This document shows positions 41,405 to 52,349 of a stretch of DNA of 64,000 bases, one piece after another (within the stretch, counting starts at the first letter, position 1; each line of letters starts with the position of its first letter). Source of the DNA: Venturia oleaginea (Eukaryota > Ascomycota > Dothideomycetes > Venturiales > Venturiaceae); NCBI GenBank assembly GCA_013176395.1, contig JABMLP010000011.1, positions 434,001-498,000 on the forward strand. Reading direction: 5' to 3'. The notes under the pieces are model-generated. The model did no database searches, was not told where the DNA came from, and worked only from the letters and a program-made list of their open reading frames with translations. The position numbers and the translations under genes were made by a program.

Positions 41405-42780
41405 TCACCTATCTTTCATCTCCATATCAATGACTTCCACTTGCCCCTTCTCGTGCACAGACACATCGCCAACCATGGAATCCCGTCGCTTTGAATCCGC
41501 TGATAGTTTAGCGTACTTCATGAACTCCTCCACTCCTTTCAGCTTGTCAACCTCATCTGGCATCACAACCATCACGGCCTCCGCCCCACCATCCGGCAAC
41601 CTCGGCCAGACAGTGCCGTAAAGGAACGGCGAGCCTGGGTACCTATAGGAGGCAACTTTCCCAAAATTCTTCCCCCAATTTAAGTCATAGATCTTACCGC
41701 TGGTCCAGGCAGTTATGAATCCTAAGCCAGTAGTTTGCCAATTCCCTAACCATCCCCACTCGATCCATTCATCGTTCGACTTCGCAAAGAAGCTTTTCAA
41801 TTTTTCTGGCGTGGCCGATGCAATGGATTGACGGATTGCTAGAGCGGCGGCTTGGAGTCCATTTTCCGAAAGAAGAGTAGAGAGAGGAAGGGTGGTAGAG
41901 ATTTGGTAGACTACGTTTCCCATATATGAGCTGGGTAGACCCAGAGCTTTTCGCGCACTCTTTACTGTGGTGAAAGTGGTCGGAGTTGAGTCAGGGAGGC
42001 ATTGGGCAGTGGGAGAGCGTTGGCGACGAAGCTGGATTTGGGTCTTCCAGACTAGTGCAAGGAGGGCATCGTGCGTTGATATCCATGCTGGAGCAGGTGG
42101 TGTTGCATCTTTTTTCAACTGTACGAGCGAGTTGGGCGGAACTGTAATCATCAATGCTATCTCCGGCTGTGTTGGTCGGAAAGGATGGTTTGCTTGTTCT
42201 GAGGCCTCTGGTGTAGCAGGTGTTGGATGAGCTCGGTAGGCCGGGTGGTCTTCTATTTTGAAGGGGATATCGCTCTTGATAGCGATTATCGCGCTCCGAT
42301 CCAAGTTCATCGGTTCCCTGTCTCCGAGCTTTTCGTTGCTGTTTTCGCTCGCGAGCTTGACTTCTTCAGCGAGGACCCTGATTAACTCAGTACTTGTGAC
42401 TCCATCCCCAACACAATGAGACATAGCCTAACATAAAATTGTTCCCTCATCGATCGCCGAGTACTGTACCTTGCAAGCCGGTCCTTCACTTCCAATATCT
42501 TTTGGAATTGGCACAAGCAGATCCCACTTCAAATCATTTAGCGGAAATTTCCCTATCTCCAAGGCGGCAAAACTGGGCATCCTTTCTTTCAGATCTTTCG
42601 CAAGAAATTCCAAGCCCTCGCCTGGAACGATGGTCCGCCATTCATCGACTTGTGTTGAAGCTTCACCAGGTGGTAAGCGAGAGATATTTCCAGCGAGCAG
42701 GGGATATCGTTGAACTAGGGCTTTCAATGCTGTTCTCAGCGCTGATAGTTGCGCATTTCTTGTTCATCCGACGTGCAACG
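41405..42780 (-). pseudogene. BAHD-type acyltransferase with an in-frame stop and no clear N-terminus
   Basis: CoA-dependent acyltransferase family (fungal transferase PF02458-type, as in trichothecene 3-O-acetyltransferase). Two frames in the same phase, 42428-42727 and 41405-42424, are separated by a single TAG at 42428-42430, directly before AMSHCVGDG, which contains the catalytic HxxxD. The preceding strand (CKVQYSAIDEGTILC) fits the family, so the stop lies in conserved coding sequence. The C-terminal half is intact: LVWKTQIQLRRQ, GNVVYQISTTLPL, and a DFGW-like DLNWGKNFGK near the end. At the 5' end the frame extends only to RNAQLSALRTALKALVQRYP before a TGA; the usual first 40-50 residues are not seen. 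Confidence 0.75.
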
Positions 42781-43666
42781 GAAGATTAAAAGTCAGCGAG
42801 AGTAGAGAACAGGATGGCATTGTACGGGGAACTCGTTTCTCAACACAGTTGATTATGTCAAGACCTTCTTGACACCTGTGTTCTCTTGTTCTGGTCCGCA
42901 GGTTTGGGGTAAGGGCAATATCAGTCTGGAAGTACTTAACTTAAGTACCTTCCCTTGCTCAGGTTCTTTGGAGGCTCACAAGATCCTAGCCGTCCGATGT
43001 ATCTCCCAATTCAATTGTCGTCTAACCGATTTGATCCTCAGATCAATCCTGAACGCTTGTCGGTTAGTATGAAGGTTGGGGGTGGGCTTGCTTCGTGTGC
43101 ATATAACTTATGCTTGATTGTATCTAAGTAAAAGGTCGTTACTGTATGATTGATTGATTGATTTTATCCTACTCGGTTGCAGCCGCTTAATCACGCAGCT
43201 ATGTCCGGTTAGGAGGACTTCATCAGACAGCCGACACGTGATAGATTATATAATCCACCGCGCCCCACTTCGCCCCGTTCACTGAAACAAGACCAGCTGT
43301 CCCCTCCGTCCTCCCTCTTTTCCCTTAACCAGTATCTCCAAATGCCCGCTGGCTCTTGTAGATACTGGTTATTCTGCTAGTATATCTGTGCTATGTAGAC
43401 TCAAGAGGCAATGCCTCGTGTTTCGCTATCCTTCTACCTACAGTCTCTCTCTAATGCTCAGCTTGTCTATCTGTTTCGCCTTATCCCTCAAGGCCAATGG
43501 GTTCCCTAAGTATGTTTCTGCTTGTGAAAGTTGCCTTGCACCAGATTCCTATGCGGCGGTGTATTTGGTTGTGTGATGCTGGAGACAATAGTAACCATCG
43601 TAGTCGTGATTTCGCTGCTTGGGTGTGATACTCCGGGTATGCCCGTGGACGAGGCTGTCTGGTAGC
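42781..43666. other. No supported gene
   Basis: Non-coding flank between the acyltransferase relic and the higher-order repeat. Short frames only; GATT is repeated a few times around 43149-43163. Confidence 0.4.
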
Positions 43667-44372
43667 TGCCGTATTGTATGGCGCCGATCGTGCTATAGAC
43701 CTGCCGTCTTATAGTCGGAGCCTATCTGCTGCTAGTCGCTCTCCCTACTTGCTATATCGCGCTCCTACTCTTGCCAATGCCATAACTGGGACGCAACAGT
43801 CTGGGGAGAGGCTCAAGGCTACGTCTGCTGGCTTGTAGGGAGGGGATTTGCCGCCAATAAGCTCCTTCTATACGTCCTTACTGCTTACTGTGTTGCGCAC
43901 CTACTCTTGCCAATGCCATAACTGGGACGCAACAGTTTGGGGAGAGGCTCAAGGCTCTGGACATCAGCTTGCAGCAGGACGGTTTGCGGAGACGATAGTA
44001 GATGAGGTTCTCTAGCAGCTGCCGTATCGTGTCGCACCGATTGTGTTGTAGACCTGTCGTCTTATAGTCGGAGCCTATCTGCTGCTAGTCGCTCTCCCTG
44101 CTTGCTATATCGCGCACCTACTCTTGCCAATGCCATAACTGGGACGCAACAGTCTGGGGAGAGGCTCAAGGCTACGTCTGCTAGCTTACAGGGAGGGGAT
44201 TTGCCGCCAATAGGCTCCTTCTATGCGTCCTTACTACTTACTGTGTCGCGCACCTACTCTTGCCAATGCCATAACTGGGAGGCAACAGTTTGGGGAGAGG
44301 CTCAAGGCTCTGGGCAACAGCTTGTAGCAGGACGGTTTGCCAAGACGTTGGGAGAGGTTGTCTAGTCGTTGC
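43667..44372. repeat. Higher-order tandem repeat, 353-bp unit with nested 136-bp repeat
   Basis: The sequence CCTACTCTTGCCAATGCCAT occurs at 43764, 43900, 44117 and 44253. Spacings are 136, 217 and 136 bp, so a 353-bp unit (43667-44019 and 44020-44372) has been duplicated and each unit contains an internal 136-bp duplication. The third unit begins after 44372 and decays. The copies differ by scattered substitutions. It may be a decayed mobile element or a satellite. Confidence 0.85.
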
Positions 44373-46044
44373 AGTGGTGTGTGGTGCCGATTGTTGCGCA
44401 CCGGGCGTCTGGTGTTTGAGTTGTGTTGAAGGTATTGCCGTTCTAGCAGTGACTCGTCGACTCGGAGCGTTGCAGTGTCATCTGGGGTGATGGACTAGCC
44501 GGGAGATAGTGACTAGATGGTTGCTGTTGTCTTTGGTGGACGCATCGTTCGTGTAGCTTGCTCATGTATTCGTCTGCTTGCTCTGCCGTGGCCGCGACGG
44601 CGACTCTAGAGATATCTCATCGACGCTGAGGGACGCGCGATGGCCTCTAGAGGCCGGAGCGGCCACTGGCAGAGGTGTTTTGATGATCCTTAGATGATAC
44701 TTCTGTAAATTCCAAAAATTGAGTTCTCGCTGTGTGTGCTGTTTGGTCGTTACTGTAGTAGGTTGAAGAAGCTCCTATGTGAGAAACATAACATGAGATA
44801 ACCAAGAAGAGAGAAAGGAAAGTCCATCCAAAGTCCTCCCTATAAACCGTTCTGGTTCTGGGTGCCAAGGTGTATTCCCACACTTCCCACACCTTCAAAT
44901 CTGTGGGCTCGGCCAAGAACTGTGGGAACTGTGGGAATATCACGTGACTCCTGCACGTACTATTCTCCTTTAGGACTGACCCCGTCGCACCAGTCTCATC
45001 CTGTGTGCTCGAAGGATTCCCCTCCATTATCAGTCCTAGCAATAACTTCTTTTCATCCAACCATTCTTTGCGAGTCCTGCCTTCCTGCTCTTCAGCCTTG
45101 AGGTGATCTGTAACAAATTGCGGGCGTTATTCAGTCAGTCAAACGCTTGAAAATGTCCACGTTGATGCATAGACTACAATATTTACTATGTAGAGCTCTG
45201 CATAATGGGTATAGGTGATTGCTCGATCGAGTGGCGGGAGCAGTTAATCGGAGGTCCATATTTCGCACGCCACTGTTATCTCTCTCGGTTTCTCGACCTT
45301 GTTACTGAGATTTCTCACAGGATTCCATACTCATCCTTGCTTTGGCATTTTTGTTCACACTGTATTCTATAATGGCGAAATCGACGTTGATATGGCGTGC
45401 CAGTAGTGCTTCAGGCCTCCCTCCGTTGTGTGGACATGGTACCTAGATCGTGAGAAAATACCTCTTGGAAGGCAGAACAATTAAAGCTCGAGCTTTTCGG
45501 TCCGAAAAGTTTGACATGCCACACTTCAAACCACCCGTTCTCCTCTGAATCAATCACTAGACGTATAGTCCAAAAGAAAGAGGAACGAGGACGCCTGGAG
45601 ATTAAGAGAGAGGCATATATGGCATGGGGTCATCCGATGGCGGGATATGGAGAACCGTCTTCGCCTAGACGAGAGATGCTGACACAACGAGGACCACGAA
45701 GGACGAGCAAGAATTCTCAGATTTATAGAACTGTTAGAAATAAGATGGAACAATCACCCATAGATGACCAATCAAATCGGTTCTTCAACAGAAAAGGCCA
45801 AAGAAAGAGCAACTCCGTCATGTGGTCTAATGAGAACTTGCCGATTTTTGAGATGGAAAGGTGCAGGGACTGATCGCACTTGACTCCATAACAGATTGCC
45901 GGTGGCAGACTTACTGGCAAAGCTAGAAACATCTCGTCCAGTCAAATCGTTCCGAGCACGTGAACATTCATTGTAGAAAGTACGCTGGTGATTGGAGAAT
46001 TGTTAGAATAAAGCGCATCTTGAAAGAATGCAACATTCAATATA
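44373..46044. other. No supported gene; partial repeat and unassigned frames
   Basis: Starts with a partial third repeat unit. A minus-strand frame 44647-45060 (137 codons) and a plus-strand frame 45511-45873 (120 codons) are uninterrupted but show no domain. A dispersed repeat copy lies at 45117-45183. Confidence 0.4.
45117..45183 (+). repeat. Dispersed repeat, copy 1
   Basis: A segment of about 67 bp beginning ATTGCGGGCGTTA, with AATGTCCACGTTGATGCA inside, matches 56738-56808 in the same orientation with a few differences. The flanks differ. Confidence 0.8.
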
Positions 46045-47873
46045 ACGTATTCCACCATCGAGCGGGTCAACCCATCGAGCGGGTCAAAAAGGCTTGGCAC
46101 GACCAACTTATGTTACGACTCTTCAATTTAATCGCTATCAACAATAGATTCTAAGTCCGTCGTGCTGCTATCTGATTCACAAGATATCTTGATATCTTTT
46201 TTACAAGTTCGCGCATTATGCCCAGCTGCGCCGCAGTTCCTACAGCGCCGTTGAATTGGTCGGGCTGTTTCTTGACCACCACTACCACGAGCCTTCTTTG
46301 ATCCCTGAGGCGCTATAGACGCCTCTGCAGCTACCTGCGCTGCTGCAGTCCCATACTCAATAGTACCACCTTGCTGGATCCACTTCCTCTTGCGCGATTT
46401 TCGGTTCGTTGTTACTGCTAATTGCTCTTCAAGCTCGCGGTTACGCGCAACAAGCAGAGCGTTTTGGTGTAGCATCAATTCAGCGCCCTTAACAAGCTGG
46501 GAAAAGCCTGCCTGCGCAGTAACTGGTGACCGAGTAAAAGACTCGCTTACGAGCTTGGATTGGGATCCAAATTCATAAGTATTACTTGGAGTCTTGGACT
46601 GCCACGGCGTTTCTGGGAGATGGGTTTCTGGCGGGGTTCGTAGCCGTACTTCAAGGCGATCCAACACCACCTGCGCGTCGATAGGGACTAGCCCTACTGC
46701 CTCAAAAGCCTTTTGACAGTTCTCTTTCGTAAACACGTCGAAAAACGCGTCTTTGAAGGCAGGGAGAAAGCCTTCCTTGTTGATATAGTACACGCGTCGG
46801 CGTGCCAAGTCCCGGACGCGTTGGGAGTACTTGCGTTTCAACGGCGAGAAGCAGACCACGTCAAGGGGCTGGAGTATATGCGACGAGTGCGATGGCATGC
46901 AGAGGGTTACAATCTTGTTTTCGAGGCAGTAGTCCTTGAAATCCTGGCTGAGATGGCTCTCATGGCCGTCCAAAATAAGCAGCCTGTATACCCCCACCTG
47001 CCGCGCCTTTGTATACGCGTTAAAGTGCTTCAACCACTCAAAACCAAGCGCGTTATTTGTCCAGCCGTTCTCAGAGACCGAGAGCTTCCAATTCCGTGGT
47101 ATATTTGCCTACTCATACCACGCAGAGATATGAACGCGTCCTTTGTAGATAATGAAGGGCGGGGTCGCATACCCAGCGGCGCAGATGCTCTGGATAACTG
47201 TAACCCACTCGCGATCGCCTGGCTGGATTAAACTAGGCCGTGTACGTCTTTCAGAAGCTGTGACGACCTTCATTGACCCAATAACGCCCATCTGGAAGCC
47301 AATCTCGTCAAAGTTGTGCGTATCCTCGTCGTGGATACCGTACTTTGCCTTGGTGTCTGTAACGAGCTTGAACCACGCGCCAATAATCTCTGGATCTTCC
47401 TGTAGTATCCTCTGACTATCCTTAGCTCGATTGAAGGCCATCTTGAGCTCATCTGAGCGCGTTATGAACCTCTCAGCCCAGTTTTTCCCTACTGGCTCTC
47501 CACCGCGTACACCCAGTAGTTTATCCGCCATATCTGCTACCTCACACAGCCGGGGCGCGAATCCTCGCGAATCGAGGTCGAGGATATATTGGACAATTGT
47601 CTCCTCAGTCGTAGTGAGCTTGTGTCGGGCGTTGCGAGTATCTAGGCGATACGTGATTCCGTTATATCGCCTAGTTAATGTTGAAGGAGGTATATCAAAC
47701 GCCTCAGCAGCGCGCCGGAGGCTTCGGAATTGGTGGGTGTTGTAGGCAGAAAGGGCAAGCTGGATTCTGCCTTCTCAGTTAGATGATTGCGCGTTTTGTT
47801 GTTGAGACATATTGTGTTGATAAGGGAGCAGCTGGTCTTGGCATAAACTGACCCGCTCGATGGTGGAATACGT
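46045..47873 (-). mobile_element. Pogo-like (Tc1/mariner superfamily) DNA transposon
   Basis: 1,829 bp bounded by perfect 25-bp terminal inverted repeats (46045-46069 and 47849-47873; outer end ACGTATTCCACC) and flanked on both sides by TA, the target duplication of this superfamily. Next to the left end the segment CATCGAGCGGGTCAA is repeated. It contains a single transposase gene on the minus strand, interrupted by two nonsense codons. Confidence 0.88.
46128..47810 (-). pseudogene. Pogo-like transposase, two in-frame stops
   Basis: One frame of 561 codons from the ATG at 47810 to 46128, broken by TGA at 47775-47777 (after QSSN) and TAG at 47109-47111 (after AWYE). In order it has an N-terminal helix-turn-helix (RRAAEAFDIPPSTLTRRYNG), a CENP-B-type DNA-binding part (VRGGEPVGKNWAERFITR), and a DDE_1 catalytic domain with NFDEIGFQMGV, LLILDGHESH and HSSHILQPLDVVCF. 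A C-terminal extension carries a coiled-coil stretch and a zinc knuckle CRNCGAAGHNARTC. Both stops could be single C-to-T changes (CGA to TGA, CAG to TAG). The perfect TIRs mean it could still be moved by an active relative. Confidence 0.88.
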
Positions 47874-48106
47874 TACCAGATACGCCAATTCCCATTCCTG
47901 GGCTTCACAATGTTCTTTTTTGTAGATGTTAGCGTTCATTGAGCGTTCTTTTCTAAAGACAGTACTCACCACTTGCCCATATGGCTCGAGTGTTGCTCCG
48001 TGTATCCTTCCATATCAATCAATAAAATCTTCGCTCCCACGTTCGTTTCCTAATACTAGTGTTTCCAGACACCCATATCGAATTTTAAGTAATCATATCG
48101 TCCAAT
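47874..48106. other. Short spacer downstream of the pogo element
   Basis: Holds the TA duplicate at 47874-47875 and the putative promoter of the next broken gene. Confidence 0.4.
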
Positions 48107-48981
48107 ATGTCCCACCAACCCGAACCATTCTTCTTCGCGGACGCCTCAGCAGAGAAAGTTGCTCTGCCACAAGCTCCACCGCAAAACATCCCTCTGCCCG
48201 ATACCCTAGCAGAAGAAATCGTTCTTCCAGAGACCCCAGCAGAAGAACTTGCCCTCAATCGTGGCCGCCTCCTCGAATGATCCCCAAAAACAGCCACCAA
48301 ATTGAATGATACAAGAGCGCGAAACCCCTTCACCGCCCCGGAAGCCAACAAAAGAACAGTACGATGGAGAACAAACACTCTCCTTTCGCAAGCCATGCGA
48401 CCCACCAGAGGATTGTCTGCCTTCACCTCAGCAACCGAGATTTCTCTACCAGCAAGCAGGGAATCCACTCCACAACGCTCCTACATGTCAGAAGTCTCAA
48501 AAAATTACAACCGTGAGATAGAAACACTAACTCGCAACACAGCAACCCAAACTCCTTCACCAGCAGGTCCAGAATCCATCTCACTGCCAGTAACACCGCG
48601 TCACGGAACTACCCTGTTTGGCTCCTACCCCCAAAACCCACCCCAAAACGCAACGCACAGATGAACGGCGTCTTGAAGGCTTACAGCAGTGGCATGAAAT
48701 CGCTCGCTACCAGTGACATGAAATCATTGGCTAGTAGCGCCACCTCCTCAGTTCCTTCAATTCCTTGATCCAGCGAGGCATCTCCTTTCCGCGGCAGAAC
48801 ACGAGCCGTTTCCAATACCTCCAGAGATCCCGTAGCTCAAGCTCAACATGGTGGTATTCGCCAACGAAGGGAGATTCGCGTGCCCGTTGCTGATATGGGT
48901 GATGAAGTCCTGATATTGATTAGTGCAGATTTGGTGGGTGTGCTTGTCGGAGCGGAGGTTGTGTATTATTTGTATCTTTGA
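48107..48981 (+). pseudogene. Hypothetical disordered protein with C-terminal hydrophobic segment, multiply broken
   Basis: The ATG at 48107 opens a Pro/Glu/Ala-rich frame (MSHQPEPFFFADASAEK, repeats of LPET/LPDT-AEE). It meets TGA at 48278 and continues in the same frame to 48664. Protein-like sequence then passes to the next frame at about 48661 (MNGVLKAYSSGMKSLA), meets TGA at 48766 and runs to 48981, ending with a hydrophobic stretch LILISADLVGVLVGAEVVYY. The two internal TGAs could each come from CGA by one transition. No family recognised. Confidence 0.45.
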
Positions 48982-50423
48982 TGGTGATTTTGAACGATTG
49001 AGCAGAGACGAAGGGTTGCTGTCGGGTTGTTGGAGAAGGGAGTGTACTGTACTGACCGGATGAGGCGGGAAAGGAGATGGCGGGGTCTCAGTTAGCTACA
49101 GGTTATAGCGATGCTTCTAAGCTCAACTGCCAAAATAATCTGTTTCAGCGTTGCGATGTCCACATAGATTATGTGACCATCCGCACCCATATACCCAATC
49201 GTCAGTTTAAGACATCAAAGAAACGGAGCGTACAAGGCAATCTTGACCCAGTCAATATGTACCAGCAACGAAATGGCTCATCGTCAAGCCTTAGCACTTA
49301 GCAATCCACCCATCTCTTCATTGTTCACAGCAAACAATATAGAGATGTAAGACGTGTCTCTCGAATCTAATATGCCACCCACCAACTTAAATATCTCAAT
49401 ATTCTCATCATTTCATCCGTTGCCCCGATTTTCATGAAGATCTCTCTCCACAGAAAGACTTGACACGCACACCATGGTTATCTTTGGCGCTTACCGAATG
49501 GATGGAAGGAGCATACGCAAAATATCACGGTCAGTGGCGTGCCCGATTTCGATTCACAGGCAATATGAGAAGCCCGGACTCGTTCAGCACAGTGTTCCCA
49601 CTCCCGCCAGGACCTGCAGCAGCCCACTACAATGCATTTCGAAGGCGAGTATGCCAAGTTTGAACTTGAGAATCCCGGTTTCAAGCCAGACGAGGTAGAA
49701 TCATGGCCAATCGTCGCAGCAACCTCAACCTTGTCTGTTCTGTCGCCAACACAAACCCGATCAATGAGTTTGCTGGGCACTCGTGACCTTATAGTAACAT
49801 CAGCGGCGAATTGATCATGGGATATGGCAGCAACACGAAGATCTCCCACAAGGCCTGAAACATACAGTTCTAAGCTCTTCTTCCATCTGCATCTCACCTC
49901 TTAAGAACTCGCACGACCAGGACTATATTCCAAAAAAAATCTCAAGTTAGTATTCAGTACGTATTCTCCAGTCGGTGGGTCAAAACTTGGACTAACTCAG
50001 GAACACAGAAACCTGCAGAGTTTAGTGAAGACATCGACTCGTCTCAGTCTCTTTCACCTCAACTCCGTCTTCGACTCTGCAAAAGCTCCTCAACCAGCCA
50101 CAGCAAACCATCAGCTTCGCGTCCCAAGCTCTTTTTGTCCTACTACCAAAAGCATATCCGGGTAAATATTCGGTTGCTAGGTCAATGTTAGTGCTGAACT
50201 AACGACACAGGACTCTCAAGTTTTCCGTTGAAGACAGAACATTGATCACTAAAATCTTTCTTCTCACCTGACTTTCTATCAAAGACTGCCTCCCGTCCAC
50301 TCTTCAAAACTATCAATCCCCTTCCTACAAAGCCAATCTCGCCACTACTCAGACCTTTAGGCCACAAGATGTCCCCCTTACACATATCCATCACGATCAG
50401 TATCTCCAGTTGCTGCCCGAGCC
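48982..50423. other. Mostly non-coding; possible relic frame near 49630
   Basis: A 60-codon plus-strand frame at 49632-49814 (YAKFELENPGFKPDEVESWP) looks protein-like but is isolated, with stops on both sides. The rest shows nothing supported. Confidence 0.4.
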
Positions 50424-52199
50424 ATGGTCTCGCAATCTTTAATTTCAGAAGAGATGGTTGATGTTCCTTTATCGCCTCTGCAAAACACCAACAGCACCAA
50501 TGAAGCAGAATGCAACCCAGCAAACCACTCAGCGGGGCAACGCCTTCCACCAGTGGTTATGCCATTGGTGAATTTGCCTCGTCGGAAAACCAGGAGCACG
50601 TACAAATACGTTGGGTTCAATTCGTCACCGCCTCTACATCTCGAGCCCGCCCAATTCGATGGGGCTTTCGCTGAAGCAGGCCTTAAACCGATGGAGTCCC
50701 CAATCCGCCCATATACGCCTATCGAAGTGACGGCCTCACAGCTATACCGAGAGTGCACCCAATCTCCACAAGGTCGCCAGAAGGACTCACCTTTCTGCTC
50801 CAGGACGCAATCACCACGCCGCCGGCATCAAGTACTCGGCAGTCCATTTCGCTTCGTGCCCCGCCGAGCAGAGCAGAATCTCGACTGTGACTCAGGATCG
50901 GATTGGTCTTCCGAATATGGATCGCCGAAAGATGCTGCAACCCATTATTTGCCTGCAGAATTGTATAATGAGGATATTCTGGGCGGCTCATCGCCATACC
51001 AAGATGAACCAGAGCGTTGCACCACGTCCGATAGACAAGACGTTGGACAGCCGCATACTCCAACCGTCGACTTAGACGATGACGACGAGGGTTGGTCATC
51101 AGCATATTACGCTACGGCGCCAGATCGCTTCCCATTTTCTATAGTAAAGAGTCGCCAAGCTTGTCGACAGTCATATACCCCAGTCTCCGGATACTCATCA
51201 CCGTATGAAGATGTGCCGGAGCATTTACCCCTGGGCTGTGTTCTCAACAACCGTGCTCGGCATCAACCAGAGTTCGAGCAGCTACATGCTCCCCGTTTCA
51301 GTAGCAAACTAAATTATACTCTACGCTCAAGTTCACCGCACCCGGACGAGAGCTTTGTTGAACGTGACGAATGGAATGAATCGCCGATCCGAGGCCGCTC
51401 GCGCTTCCGAAAGCTAGACTGTGCACTAGTTGAGGAGTCTCCAGCTCCACGCGCGAAGATGCACGGCTCACGCAAGAGCCGAATGACCAGCTAAGGCCTG
51501 ATCGGCGGCTCGCCTATGTTCACAGAAGCCATGGAAGGTCTTACAGATGATGAGGCTGCAATACTGGAGGAAGCGCGCAAGACGCTACTCCCAAAGAGGC
51601 CAGTCGAGGAGGATGTACTTAAGTTAGTCCCAGAGAACCCAATCGAAGAGTTGGCGACAGGCTTCGCGGCACACCACAACCCTATGGTGTGGGACGACAG
51701 CATACCAGAGATACTTCAACCTCACCTGTTCCAGCACAAGTAATCACGGTGCGCATACCACCCCTCGGGTGAGACTGTCCGGAACAAGGCTCTACGGAGC
51801 ACACGAAATCTCTCGAGCGCGACGATCGTCCCATCGGTGGAAGATAAACCGCGACTCGTGGACGACGAAAGAGTCATGATGGTAGTGTATGAAGTTCCCG
51901 CCTGGTACTCGGAAGAACAAGCACAATAGCAGCATGACGAGGAAGCCCATGCCTCGCGGAAATACACAGTGGGAATACAGGCATCCAGGACAGCTCAATC
52001 CGTCTCGCCATGTGCGGGAAAGGAGTCTTACGCGAGCAGGGTTGCCCTTTTGAAGCAGCAAAATGAAGGCTTGAGAAAGCAAGTGGAGATAGTTAGAGAA
52101 AAGACCGATTATCTCCGGTTGTTCGCAGTTAGTGCTTTGTGCTTACTCCTTGGCGGGCTTCTAAGTGTCGGCGCAACTTTGAAAGTTGAAAGGCGGTGA
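50424..52199 (+). pseudogene. Long hypothetical gene, one frame with three internal stops, C-terminal coiled coil and TM
   Basis: A single phase stays protein-like for 592 codons from the ATG at 50424 to TGA at 52197, interrupted only by TAA at 51492, TAA at 51741 and TAG at 51927. The first 356 codons are Ser/Pro/Asp-rich and disordered, with repeated SSPY(E/Q)DEPE-type motifs. Next come an acidic helical segment (GLTDDEAAILEEARKTLLPK) and VMMVVYEVPAWYSEEQAQ. The C-terminus has a coiled coil (ALLKQQNEGLRKQVEIVREK) and a transmembrane helix (LFAVSALCLLLGGLLSVGA). The stops fall where a Gln codon is the simplest ancestor. Alternatively only the first 356 residues are expressed. No family recognised. 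Confidence 0.5.
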
Positions 52200-52349
52200 A
52201 AATTTATGGATAGAAGGCATATGGACGTTGCGGTGTTAGCGAGCATTTGCCGAGGTGCCATTTGGATTATCTCTTTTCAAAGTCATTAGTTATAGGATTT
52301 GGCTTGTGGAAGCTTGTTTTCGTCTACAGGTATCTCAAGTATATGGCGG

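Noticed and set aside
42428..42469. A 42-nt intron (GTACAG..TTAG) that would remove the stop in the acyltransferase
   Set aside because: It would delete a conserved strand (VQYSAIDEGTILC) and is shorter than other introns in the window; a nonsense mutation fits better.
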